Below, piece by piece: positions 1 to 10,411 of a DNA stretch of 64,000 nt. The translations under genes and the position numbers were made by a program. The notes under the pieces are model-generated. The model saw nothing but the letters and a program-made list of their open reading frames with translations, was not told the DNA's origin and did no database searches. Position 1 is the stretch's first letter, and each line of letters starts with the position of its first letter. Source of the stretch: Podospora pseudoanserina (lineage: Eukaryota > Ascomycota > Sordariomycetes > Sordariales > Podosporaceae); NCBI RefSeq assembly GCF_035222485.1, contig NC_085920.1, positions 2,046,001 to 2,110,000 of the forward strand, in the 5' to 3' direction.

Positions 1-3000
1 TCCGCGGCAGTAAAAAAAATGGAGTGGTTCTTTTTTTGTTCGCTCTGTCTTTTTATTTTATTTTACAGTTTTATACATGAGCAATCATGACACAACCACC
101 ATCTATCTTTATGGACTCCCCTCTCTCTCTGCACATGTGAAGTCAAGTCTGCTTGACTGACGCTACGCAGATTGCAGTCACAGGTCACAGTCACACGGTC
201 CACAGTTGTGAGCTGAGAGGGTCTGGTGGTCCTGTATCCAGACGGGGAAAATTGGAGGCATCACATGTGGATGTGAATCCCTCAGTTTGGAGAGGGACGG
301 TAACGTCGGAAAGCACGACATGTGGTTTTCCCACTGGCTAGTTGTACAGAGGGCATGTGTAGGACAGGTTGGGAGAAAGAGGTTTCGGTTCGGGAAGAAC
401 TCAGGTACTCAGGTTGGCCGAGAGAGTGACGGTAGGAAACATGACGGGAGAATAGGTGCACATGTTAGCTGCACCCAAGGTGATTGCTTGGTTGCGGTAT
501 GGCTTTGGTGGTGTAAATTCTGGGAGGTGTTGTAAACTTCTCTTCACTCAAGAAGAAGAAAGTCGCATTGGTCCTCAGGGAATGTATGGTTTGATGGGAT
601 ACAACCTACCCAGCATCCAGGTGTGGGTTTGTTCAGTGTGCGGAGGATTACTCCTGACGGGAGACCATCAGATTTGAGGGGTAACAGCTTGCCATGGCTA
701 GTAGTACAGTCTTGAGATTACTACTGCCCAACCTGAGGAGACAGCTTGCTTAGCCCGTTTTGTAAATAAAGAGGCTCGCGGCCCGGTCGAAAGGAGACAG
801 CCTGTGAATGACGTCTGCCAAAACAAGGTGAGCTGCTTTCTGTTGTGCCAGTCCTCCGCATACGGCGGCACCTACAACTGCATCGGCTCCTCCGTCGGTC
901 TTATGCGTGCGCATGCCAGAAGAGTGGTGTTTGTTCAATGTCTCTTTCTGATATCGTACGGCCGTCGTTGCCGTCGGTTTGGGCCGTTGTTGGACCTGGC
1001 GGTCGGCGGGAAAAGGGGTAGGGAAGAAAATGCCGAGCTTGCCGACGGCATGGAATAGGTACCTGGTAGGAAAACGGTAGCGCCAAGCCAAGAGCTGAAC
1101 TTTCAACCTGTCCGTCGATCGAACACGCGTGGTGTCTCGGGGTTTGCAGCCAAGGTGAATACGTCAAAAAGGCGCAGCTGCGGTTCTCGCCATCGAGACG
1201 CAGTCGAACGGGTACCCATGGTAGGTAGCTACACGGACAGTAAGAGTTGCATTTGCTGTTCAGGCTGGCTGCCCGACTGCCAGGAAGCAAGGATGGTGGC
1301 GGTCGTTTCAGGGGTAATTGTAACGTCTCTGACCTTTTTGACTAAGATCAAAGACCACAAAGCTCGAGCGCCGGGCACAGCAGCGACATTGTGCGTTGAC
1401 AAGCGGGCGCGGTAACACTGGACTTGCTGGGAAGACGGGCAGGAGGGCGATTCAGCGGAGTCTGTTGACGCTCTGTGGCAGAGCGCGGACATGGGGCTGC
1501 CATGATGGTTTGTGTTGCTGGTTCAGAGGCAGGTCTTGGGTGCTGCTCAATCGTGTCTGGCGAGGTTGCAGTTTGGTGTGCCCTGCTGTGTGCTGTGTTA
1601 CCGTGGCCATCCCACGATGTCCCTTGGCCTTGGTTGCCCGGACTGGCGCCTTTCGGCGGTCCTCTTCTGAGGGGCACAAATGTCCAGGACGTCTCTGTAT
1701 GGCGAGTATATGTCTCAACATCCAGTGACGTTTGTGTCACCGCGCAAGAAGTCGCAAAAATAAAATAAAAAATCATGAAAAGGAAACAAAGACGGAATAC
1801 GGGCTGCGTGCCAAGGGAGGCCCAGTTTGAAATATGTCGGCCTTTGATTGTGTTTGATGCCCGATCAGTGCTTGCCTTTCGAGGCCCCCACGTTTGAAGT
1901 GTATTGCTCTCTGCAAGGCTCACTTCGGATGAGGCACCGTTGACACGCGTTGTCCGCAGGAAGTTGTTGTCAAGGCTGGCCGGGTTTGAGATTTTCTGCT
2001 GTCCTGACACCTGATTGACTACTCGAGATGCATGCTGAGATCACCAAGCCAGACACAGACGATTAATGGTCGATGACGGGCGGGAGAGTGCTGCGGAGGA
2101 GTGCTTGTCCCTGCAGATAGCTGCAGGTTGTAGGACCGGCAGCAGCCACACCACCCGAGCCCCTTTCTCACCGATGCCCGACGGGGGAGATGGTCCTGGT
2201 GGTCTTCATTCCACTGACTTGAGGTAGGAGCCAGGTAGGTAGGTATCATCAAATGATAAACCTCGCCTGCATATTCTGACCGACCCGAGATTCAGCGGCA
2301 TGGCTCGATCGGCACAGTTGGTGAGCTGATTCTGGGTGCCGCACCACATACATATCAATATGCGTAGGGAATGCCATTGGTGTCGGATGAAAATAGGATT
2401 CACCGTCCAACGCCTCTACAACGTCTCCCTGCTGTCGGGCGCAGCTGGGGGTGTTTGATGCAGAACGAGCTGACGAATAAGACGATGGCCTTTCATGAGT
2501 CACGAGATTTCAAAGCAGCGCACAGGCACAAGGCAAGAAAGAAGGCGGCCAGAATGGAACCGTTCCGGAAGGGCTTCACCGCTGCTGTAATCCCAGAGGA
2601 CCCTGGTCAGTCCTTCACATCGACTGCCCCTTTGGACCATATTCATCATCACCTCGACAGTGGATTGGCTGCCGCCGTTGAAATAAATCGAAGCCATTGG
2701 CTGGACCAAAGTGCAAGAAGAGGCACTCCTACTGCCAGACCGGACAACTGTGTGGGACCTGACAGCTGCGTCGGGCTATGAGAGCACTCACCAGACCAGG
2801 GCATCATTGTAAGATTCAACTACTCCTTCCCTTTCCCTCAGGTAGTGCACCTTTCTTCCTCCCTTCTTGTCAGAAGATTCAGCCATAAGAACCCACAAGA
2901 ATCGGAACTCAAACGTACCATTAAAAACCCCTCAGTTTTCTGCTCTATTCTCATATTCTCTCCCCTCTTCACTCTTTTCCAACCACAAACAAATCAATCA

Positions 3001-3101
3001 CCACTTCAACTGTATCATATCACTCTTCAGAGTATACTACAGGCATACTTCATCACCTCTCTGGCAGCAGCATCACGGCATATCAAATCATACTTCTCAA
3101 A
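1..3101. other. No supported gene; leader of the small gene at the right end
   Basis: I see no convincing gene here. Several open frames of 60-220 codons exist on both strands, but they overlap one another, have no family motif and no convincing intron borders. The last 270 bases (about 2830-3101) change to a C/T/A-rich, G-poor composition typical of fungal promoters and leaders, and this most likely serves the small cysteine-rich gene that starts at 3102. Confidence 0.5.
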
Positions 3102-3382
3102 ATGCCGTCCTCCAATTTCAGCAGCTCCTCTTCATCCACCGCTGCCGGCGAGAAATCTCGGATTCCTCCCGACTACGAGTGGAAGTACCACAGCGGTCAT
3201 GAGTCCAGTCGCCTCTGTTCCTGCAAGACTTGGTGTGTCACTCAGTCCCCTTCCGTCATTGATCTCCTTTTCAATGTCGACTGGACAGTCGCTAATATCT
3301 TTGATTTTGACACGATAGCTCCTGTGGTGCTGCTGTCCCCTACGCCGGCGACCTCTGTGACGACTGCTCCAAGCCACACTAG
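3102..3382 (+). CDS. Small cysteine-rich protein, 64 aa, two exons
   Basis: I do not recognise the family. Exon 1 is 3102-3232 and exon 2 is 3319-3382, around an 86-base intron with a GTGTGT donor, a GCTAAT branch-like site and a GATAG acceptor. Splicing rebuilds a TGC codon across the junction and ends at TAG. The protein has a serine-rich start (residues 3-12), an acidic/aromatic middle (PPDYEWKYHSGHE), and six cysteines at 39, 41, 44, 46, 57 and 60, arranged CxCxxCxC, ten residues, then CxxC. It has no signal peptide or membrane segment, so a small intracellular metal-binding protein is a reasonable guess, not a demonstrated function. The support is that the splice joins two cysteine-rich halves in frame and that a typical fungal leader precedes the ATG. 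Confidence 0.6.
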
Positions 3383-4426
3383 GACAGATGTGTTCTTTGG
3401 TTAATTTTGGGAGGGCCGTCTTGGTGTCGGATAGGTAGACTTTGTGGGAGGCCTGTTATGTTTTGAGATGGGTGTTGGTGTTCTTTCTGTGGACTCTGTG
3501 TCTGGATTCAAGCAGCTGGTGCCTCTGATAGGACCGGAGAAGGAGTTGCTTAACATGTTTTGGTTCGTCACTTTCAGTTCATCATCTCTTCCGGGGGTTG
3601 GCCTAGTGCGAGCTGGTCTGACTGACACTCCTTGACACAGCACCATTCGTCCAAGCAATGTACCTTTCCTCGGTTTCTTTCTCTCTGCTTTCCCCACGCC
3701 GGTACTTCATGCCCGTCACGCCTCTCGGCCCTGGGACCACGAGGCCGGATCCTATTCTTATATCTCCACAACGAGCAGACGGTAACCCATTATCGCGACC
3801 GCTACTCCTATACCAGTCCGGTCCTGTCCTCCCCGGATTTCCAGAGACTTGACATCGGCACCCAAACAACCTGTACTGGATCTTTGCCAGCTCCTTCTCC
3901 TTTCGAGCCCCTTCTGCCCTGCGACACTTTGGGCGCTCATCCTCCGCTCCTCTCCAGAACAGCACCTCCACCGCTCCTCTCCGGAACATCACCTCCACCG
4001 CCTTGACAACCATGTCCCAGTCAAGTCGTCATGGGGTGCCACAACGAACTCGTTGCAGTCAACTTCCAATGCCTGGTTTCGTCGGCAGAGGACTGGGTGC
4101 GTGTCGCGGGTACCCTCTGGCCTAGGATCTCGTCAGTACTATCCTTGGAACGAGGATCTCAAACCAGCCAGATTGTCCTCATGAAATCACTTTTCTGAAG
4201 AAAGGAGTATTATGGGTTGGCAACGAAGGTGTGGGTAAAATTGACGATATCGGTGATGTATGGAAGAGGGACAGAAAGGAAAAGGCTGTGGCCCAGGTTG
4301 CACCCTTGGAATCATTTTTTTGTATCAATACACATTGTACCATTCTATATTGATCCAGTCCGTCTAGACATGCCTAGTTTGTTGTGAGCGTTTACCAATC
4401 CCCACCGGCCCCCCCGAATAATCAAT
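3383..4426. other. No supported gene; short tandem duplication
   Basis: No gene is supported. Overlapping short frames are present in several phases. A 27-base unit is tandemly duplicated at 3943-3969 and 3970-3996 with two differences. The stretch probably holds the 3' ends of the small gene on its left and of the protease relic on its right. Confidence 0.45.
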
Positions 4427-4928
4427 TCAATTATACGCCAATGCATCTGCACTTCCCTCTTCCCTCGTCCTTGACCACGTGCGTGAGAGCAGCATCCATG
4501 AGCCTCTGCCTCACCTCCTCGTGCGTATGAGCCCCATAGACCATCATGAAATACGCCGCCAACCTAGCAACATGCGGAGCAGCCATGCTCGTCCCGCTCA
4601 TCGCCGCACTGGCATGATTATCTCCAAACCCAGCCGACATGACGTCCACCCCGGGAGCAAAGATATCAACCCCCTTCCCATAACTGGAAAACCCAGCTCT
4701 GGTACCATTCTGGTCCGTGGCCGCAACAGTAATCGCATCAGGACACAAAGCAGGCGAGATTGCCCCCAGTTTTGGGCTGGTTGGACGTGGGTTTTTGAGG
4801 TTGAAATGGGGGGCTTTGGGGGGTGCCTCATTGGTGTTGCTGTCTCTTTTGGAGTTGGTCGGCGCGAGGAGATGGAAGATGGTATTGGCTTGGGTGGTGA
4901 CTAGGGCGTTGGTTCAACGCGCTTGATC

Positions 4929-4967
<39 letters not shown>

Positions 4968-5355
4968 CAGTAGAGCTCTTGATGGTTGGAAATGAGCAAG
5001 CTGTCTCACAAAGTCCAGCTGCTTGAGCTGCTCAACGTGCTCGGGGTGAAAATGTCCATGGAAGGCTCGAAACCCGGATCCGATGTTGAAGTGCCGGATG
5101 ACACCGGCGTATTGATTGGACGGCTGTTGAGAATTTTTGCGCCGTGGCGTGAATACCCACGGTATGGGCAAGAAACTGCTCATGAGAGAGATCAGGGCCG
5201 TCGTGGAATTGGACCGAGTACTCATTCGCGAGCGACTTTTGGGTATTGGGGTCGGAAGGGGAGTGAGGAGAATGAAATGTCGCCGGGATGGCGTTGACGA
5301 AGACATCCGTCAGTCGGATGAGGCTTGAAGTGAGTGAATTCAATGTTGGAGTCAT
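4427..5355 (-). pseudogene. Relic of a subtilisin-like (S8) serine protease
   Basis: The right part on the minus strand carries an inhibitor-I9-type propeptide (NEYSVQFHDG and GFRAFHGHFHPEHVEQLK), but the two halves lie in different frames, so there is a frameshift near 5120. The left part carries the end of a peptidase S8 domain: CPDAITVAATDQNGTRAGFSSYGKG, then GTSMAAPHVA with the catalytic serine. The family's usual C-terminal LAYN lies in another frame just before a TGA at 4427-4429, which implies a second frameshift. The roughly 200 residues that should hold the catalytic Asp and His are absent; only about 170 bases, including an in-frame stop and a (TTG)12 microsatellite at 4931-4967, separate the pieces. 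The gene cannot encode a working protease. The frames are otherwise well kept, so decay appears fairly recent. The start at 5353-5355 is a guess. Confidence 0.8.
4931..4967. repeat. (TTG)12 microsatellite
   Basis: A perfect run of about twelve TTG triplets lies at the deletion point inside the S8 protease relic, where the catalytic core would be expected. Confidence 0.9.
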
Positions 5356-5833
5356 GTTGCCGAGACGTAAACAAATTGGCAGTCGAAGATGAACAAAACA
5401 AATCTCGATGTTGATGAGAAATGGGTAGTGATATGTCCCAGAGCAGATGCCTAAATACAATGAAGTCGAAGGCAACCGTGGTCGTTACGTGGAAGGGGTT
5501 GCATGAGCACGCAGATGATGTTGCCTTTAAGAGCTGGACAGGTATCCCAGCAAACGGAGGTTTGTATTCATCCCACTGGGAACAGTAGCCACGCACTTGT
5601 CATGAAACATCATCTCAAGATCTTGAAACAATTGTCATTCTTCATAAGGCATCAATCCAAGGTATCTAAACAACAATAAGCACGTAACCCCATTCTAAAC
5701 TCCAGCTCGTCTGACTGACCGGTCAGGCGTCTACATCCTGAGGCCACCAATCGGTCAGTGACCATCCGTCATTGCCCAAACCCATTAATCACCGGAATTA
5801 CCAGAAAACAGCTCCTCGAATGACCCATGTTGA

Positions 5834-8353
5834 TTAACTCCTTACAGGCTTTCTCCTTCTCGAGGCCTCAAACTCCACAGCATCGTTACCGAAGGGATGG
5901 TTCGGGGAATAACCTCCGCCATTAGTGTAGTACTGCTCGGGAGCGCCCCGCGGGGTGCGAGTAGTCGAGGTTGGAGAATACGCGCGACCTTCTTCATCCC
6001 TCACTTTTCCCGGCCGGGGAGGCGGAGGAGGCGCTGCCTGAGGTGGCCGTGTCGTGTATCCAGTGTCTGGAACATGATCAGTCTCCACAGTCACTTCCGG
6101 TCTGATGGGCCCGTAAGTGGTACTCGGGGCATGAGTGGATGGTGGTGGAGGAGCCTGGGAGGGGGGCTGAGAGTATCTAGTGTTGTCATCGTACCCTCTG
6201 CTTGGTTGCGGCTGTGGCGTGAACTCCCCACTGGAGGGCTGTCGCGAGCGTCTTGACCGTTTGCTGGTGCTTCGACGTACTGGCTTGGGAGCCTCATCAT
6301 CGGACGTCGACTCGCCATCTTCGGGTGCATCCTCGGCGTATGCCCTGAGCTCCTTGCGCATGGCAAGACTGGCACAGATATCCTTGGCCTCTTCGATGGC
6401 CTTCTTCTGGACCTTCAATGTCTGTCTCCGATCCCTTGTCTCCTTGTTCTCGGCAGCGATAGCCTCGACAATCTCGTTGCTCAAGCCCAAGACTTCGACC
6501 GAGTTGAAGATGCCGTACATGCCCTGAAGCAGATGTCTCTCGACAACCTGGACAATGGTATTGCGGATGAAGGTCTTGGCAGCGAGCTCATAGTAGATAA
6601 GCATCTTCTCGAGCACTTCTTCGGCTTCCGTGTACCGGGCACCATTTTGTGAGCTGGCGATGTGCCAGGCTCGCAAGCGCTCCTCGTACTCAGGGTCGTA
6701 GGGTTGGACCTCGAGGTTCTGGTCTTGCATGAGGAGATCCAGTTCGCGCTGGGCTTTGGCCATCAGAGCCTTCATTTGGGGGTCGAGGAAATGACGCCGG
6801 AGCGGCTCGCGCATGCGCTTCGGCCAAGCATAGTCGATAAGCTCGCCGAGAAACTCGTTGCAAACAACGCCTAGGTTGTCCTTGTGCTCTTGGGCCAGCT
6901 TGGGCCAGTTCTCCGAGTAACTTTGGAAGAGCATGTAAACAGCTCGGGGTTTGGCGTCCATTGGGAATTCAGTACCGCGGATCTGTCGTAGCAACATTTC
7001 AACCTCGCTAGTCACAAACTCTCGCTTAGCATGGTTAATTGGAGCAGGATCGTCGAGGTCTCCTGATGCGGGGGGCATGGCGAAGTTGAGCTTGCGCCCC
7101 TGGGCCCTGATTCTTTGCGAAAAGCGGTCATTTTCTTCGCTAGCACGGGCGCGGAGGTTCTGCGCTGGCGTGCCTCTCGGGTCGGCAGTAACTCTGAAGA
7201 AGGTCTTCTTCGGAGGGTTCTTGTAGAAGCCGTATACAGCTGGAATGACAAGTTCCTTGGATGCCGAGAAGAGTTCAACGAGCTCAATCCGCATCTCCTC
7301 CGGGGTGTCCTTGCCGATGCCTAGGGATTCGAGTTCGGCGTTGGTGTCGTCAAGTGCCTTTTGGATCTGCTTGCGCAAGATATGGACGTGCTTTCCGATG
7401 TGAAGCTGGAGCTGGACGCTGAGCTTCTGCATCAATGCCCTTGTGCCACAGATGTTACGTGGGACTTGGGCCCATTTTCCGCTGTTAAAGAAGGAATCCT
7501 CTACCCGACGTCTCTCCTCCGGGGTGGGCCATGGCTGGCCGGCCTCTCGGGGTCCGGGGTTCAGGAGAACATACCAGCCCAAGCGGAAATCGTTTCTCTT
7601 GTCCTTGTTCATGACGAGGTCGATGAACTTGTCTTCGAGGCCAATCGACTCGGTAAGGTCGGGCTTGGTCAACACACCAATGGTTCTTGACCCATTGGGA
7701 TCGAAATGCCGTGCCTTGGTGAGAATAGGGGCTTGAACGTAATCGGAATTTCCGCCGACGACTGCCAGAATGATGGTGCGAGAGCTCTTCATGTAGCGAT
7801 CGGAAAGGGCCTCGATAGTTCGGATATCTTCGAGCGATTGGTCGTTGTTGGCGTTGCGAACGAGGCCAGGCAAGTCGACGAGGGTCAGAAGGGGCATATC
7901 AGGACCCCTTTTCTCCACCACAAGGATATCTCGAGCAGCAAAGCGGCCGGGGATGTTCTTTGGCGCAATCATGTCGACAGCCGACCGCATGAGCTGCTCA
8001 AACGGCATGTTGGTGTTAACCATTCCGCCAAACTGCCTCAACCTCTCCTGCTCGGGAAATGGTCTGTTCTTGTCGGGAATGACAGACACTGTGATGCTGG
8101 CTTGTGGTGCCCTCCTCAGCCTGATTTCGGTTGCAAATCTGGTGCAGGCGCCGGCATCTCGTGGAAAAGGGGTGCCGGTGATAGCCTCGAGGACGGAGCT
8201 CTTGCCGGCGCTCTGGTCGCCGACGACGACGATCTGCGGGAGCTTGACATTGTCAAGTTGGGCAAACTGAAGCTTGTCAATAAGATCGAGGAGAGCGCGT
8301 TGGTCTCCGGCCAGCTCCTGGGCGTCCAGGGCGACCTCTAGCCTGGTGACCAT
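5834..8353 (-). CDS. Dynamin-superfamily GTPase, 839 aa
   Basis: Intronless. The N-terminal GTPase domain has all the core motifs: P-loop GDQSAGKS (residues 45-52), a G2-like threonine in GACTRFATEI (68-77), DLPG (160-163) and TKPD (229-232). A stalk/middle region follows, then a helical region near 590-690 (NTIVQVVERHLLQGMYGIF...NEIVEAIAAE) matching the GTPase-effector/stalk part of Mx-like and Vps1-like fungal dynamins. The last 150 residues are a proline/serine/arginine-rich disordered tail, and there is no PH domain. Enzymes of this class polymerise on membranes and use GTP to remodel or cut them. This lineage-specific type is common in filamentous fungi, and its precise target cannot be read from sequence. 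The gene is divergent from the triphosphatase gene across about 800 bases. The start chosen is the first in-frame ATG of the open frame. Confidence 0.93.
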   Translation of the reverse strand: MVTRLEVALDAQELAGDQRALLDLIDKLQFAQLDNVKLPQIVVVGDQSAGKSSVLEAITGTPFPRDAGACTRFATEIRLRRAPQASITVSVIPDKNRPFPEQERLRQFGGMVNTNMPFEQLMRSAVDMIAPKNIPGRFAARDILVVEKRGPDMPLLTLVDLPGLVRNANNDQSLEDIRTIEALSDRYMKSSRTIILAVVGGNSDYVQAPILTKARHFDPNGSRTIGVLTKPDLTESIGLEDKFIDLVMNKDKRNDFRLGWYVLLNPGPREAGQPWPTPEERRRVEDSFFNSGKWAQVPRNICGTRALMQKLSVQLQLHIGKHVHILRKQIQKALDDTNAELESLGIGKDTPEEMRIELVELFSASKELVIPAVYGFYKNPPKKTFFRVTADPRGTPAQNLRARASEENDRFSQRIRAQGRKLNFAMPPASGDLDDPAPINHAKREFVTSEVEMLLRQIRGTEFPMDAKPRAVYMLFQSYSENWPKLAQEHKDNLGVVCNEFLGELIDYAWPKRMREPLRRHFLDPQMKALMAKAQRELDLLMQDQNLEVQPYDPEYEERLRAWHIASSQNGARYTEAEEVLEKMLIYYELAAKTFIRNTIVQVVERHLLQGMYGIFNSVEVLGLSNEIVEAIAAENKETRDRRQTLKVQKKAIEEAKDICASLAMRKELRAYAEDAPEDGESTSDDEAPKPVRRSTSKRSRRSRQPSSGEFTPQPQPSRGYDDNTRYSQPPSQAPPPPSTHAPSTTYGPIRPEVTVETDHVPDTGYTTRPPQAAPPPPPRPGKVRDEEGRAYSPTSTTRTPRGAPEQYYTNGGGYSPNHPFGNDAVEFEASRRRKPVRS

Positions 8354-9150
8354 GTCGAGCGAGAAGTATATAGGATGCTGGTAGGTGTGCTATACAGTTG
8401 GATATAATGATGGAATATGTCGGTAAATATAGGGAAAGTTTGGTGATAGATGCGCAAACAGCTATGGCTCAGCTGTGAGGCTTGATAGGGGGAAATGGCA
8501 CACGGGACAGGAACAGCAAGAGGAGAACACCAGAGATGTATTAAATACCTACGACGCCCTACCTTTGCCCGATGACAATGGCACAAGTTGGGCGGTGCCT
8601 GGATTTCCAGTGGAGTGGTTGCGCAAGGCCCGTTGGGGACGGTGACGACTGCAGGCGATGCAACGCGTCACTCGTCACTGGTCCCGGGCAAAGAGTTGGG
8701 CTGCGCAGCCTCTCCGGGTGGCGAGCTTGGGCCTGCCAAGACTGCCATTGGCTCTTGAGGCCTCTTGAAGCAGGCAACTGGTTCGAAGTAAGCTCTCTGA
8801 TGCTGTGGGAGCGCCGATGCCTCTATGGAAGTTGACGAGCTGATGAGCCATGTGTTTCTCGTTGTGTCGTAGCGTAGTCCTGATATTGGGGAAAGGGATG
8901 GCATGTGACGTGGGACAGAAGAAGACAACAGACCCTAACCCTCTGACAAAAAAGCTACCTTGGGTGTTTAGTCAGCTGTAAGACTGTGCTTCACCACAAC
9001 AACAAGACCAGCAGAGACCCCTGAATCAGATCAACAATCGTCTTTGATATCGACGTCGGCTGCGGACAGTTTCGCTTACTTCCATCTTCTCATAAGGCAT
9101 CCAGTACTCTATTCGCAGTCGACTCCATAGCCACTCCAAGCTCCGTCAGC
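8354..9150. promoter_or_regulatory. Shared divergent promoter region (dynamin / triphosphatase)
   Basis: This is non-coding DNA between two divergently transcribed genes. It contains one CCCTAACCCT telomere-like decamer at 8933-8942. Other elements are not assignable by eye. Confidence 0.5.
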
Positions 9151-9735
9151 ATGGCATCCCAGGAGGCCACCAGCCAAGCAACCCCGCAAAAAATCGTTGT
9201 TGCCTCGCTGAATCCCGTCAAAACCAGTGCCGTTCTCGAGGGCTTTACGCGCATGTTTCCCGGCGGAGCATACCAAGTATCTGGAGTTAGTGTCCCCTCA
9301 GACGTGCCAGACCAGCCACTTTCAGACCAAGAGACCCTCCAAGGTGCCCTCAACCGCATAAAAAACGCTCGCTCGCTTGAACCCGATGCCGACTTCTGGG
9401 TGGGTGTGGAAGGAGGCGTTAACCCCGAGGGCGAGACGTTCCAGTCTTTTGCTTGGATTGCCGTGGAGAGCAAGGAGGGCCGTACCGGCAAGGCGCGCAC
9501 CGCAACGTACTATGTTGCTCAAGAAACGGCCAATCTGATCGGTGGAGGGATGGAGTTGGGCCACGCAGATGATCTGATTTTTGGGAAGACAAACTCCAAA
9601 CAACACAGCGGTTCGGTGGGCATCTTGACAGACGATGTGGTCACCAGAACTTCGTATTATATTCAGGCTGTCATCTTGGCCTTGATACCGTTCAAGAACA
9701 CCCAGTTGACATTTTCATCGAACAAGAGTGGTTAG
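9151..9735 (+). CDS. Inosine/xanthosine triphosphatase, YjjX (NTPase I-T) family, 194 aa
   Basis: Single exon. The start of the fold is KIVVASLNPVKTSAV (residues 14-28), with the family's NPVK loop. It is followed by VPSDVPDQPLSDQETLQGALNR, the conserved WVGVEGGV (83-90), and ELGHADDLIFGKTNSKQHSGSVGILTDDVVTRTSYY near the C-terminus, where the acidic pair and the lysine contribute to metal and triphosphate binding. The length matches the family (170-200 residues). Known members hydrolyse ITP and XTP to the monophosphates, cleaning deaminated purines from the nucleotide pool. No targeting signal is evident, so the cytosol is likely. The ATG at 9151 is preceded by a pyrimidine/A-rich leader, and only one in-frame ATG is plausible. 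The first 12 residues are a non-conserved extension. Confidence 0.9.
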   Translation: MASQEATSQATPQKIVVASLNPVKTSAVLEGFTRMFPGGAYQVSGVSVPSDVPDQPLSDQETLQGALNRIKNARSLEPDADFWVGVEGGVNPEGETFQSFAWIAVESKEGRTGKARTATYYVAQETANLIGGGMELGHADDLIFGKTNSKQHSGSVGILTDDVVTRTSYYIQAVILALIPFKNTQLTFSSNKSG

Positions 9736-10411
9736 AGGTCGGACGGCAGCGCAGCTAGGCGCGTAGAGCTGGATCTCGCTCTTCTGCATCTTGAGCCAGG
9801 TGATACGGAGTGGTAGAAACTAACATACGCATTGCAAGAAACATGTTACCTTCTCGGCCCCCAAAATGACCTTACAATCGTTGAGCAGAAATATTGTCCA
9901 ATATCAGTGTTTGCAAGTCCCCAAATGAAGCCTTGTTCAGCAGCAGGCAGGCGATGCATGTGTAAGGAAGGCGCATCTTGCCGGTGGGCCCCATTTGCAC
10001 GTCACCATGCAGACCAGCCCCACAGTGTCCTGTCGCATGTGGAGCCGTGAAACTGTTGGTGTTGAAGGTACTCGAGGACAGTACAAGGGCGAGTCTACAT
10101 TTGCAGCTTTGAGGGCTTTGCATACTCCGTTGATGATGGCTTTATGTTTAAACTTGCCTGGTATATACTTCTTCAAGAGTTGAAGTCTACATTCTATCAT
10201 CTCCAACCACAAAATCCCTGTTACTTCGACGGTAGTTGTACCCTTGACCCACTCTTTTTGTAATCTACCAGCGCCAAGCCTGCGTGACCAGTCGCCGGTT
10301 GTGGTCAACAGTCGACAGCTCTGGCTCGCCAGTTCACTCTGAAAAGTTCATCCCACGTCGTCCATCTTCGACGTGCCCGTTCACATTCCCCTCAGCTTCA
10401 ACTATGCAACC
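9736..10411. other. Intergenic, no supported gene
   Basis: This holds the end of the triphosphatase transcript and the promoter and leader of the channel gene. I see no further coding signal. Confidence 0.5.

Noticed and set aside
1348-2010. 220-codon open frame on the minus strand
   Set aside because: It overlaps several similar frames, has no motif or leader, and its composition mirrors GC-rich chance text.
7706-8341. 211-codon plus-strand frame
   Set aside because: Shadow of the dynamin GTPase domain encoded on the other strand.
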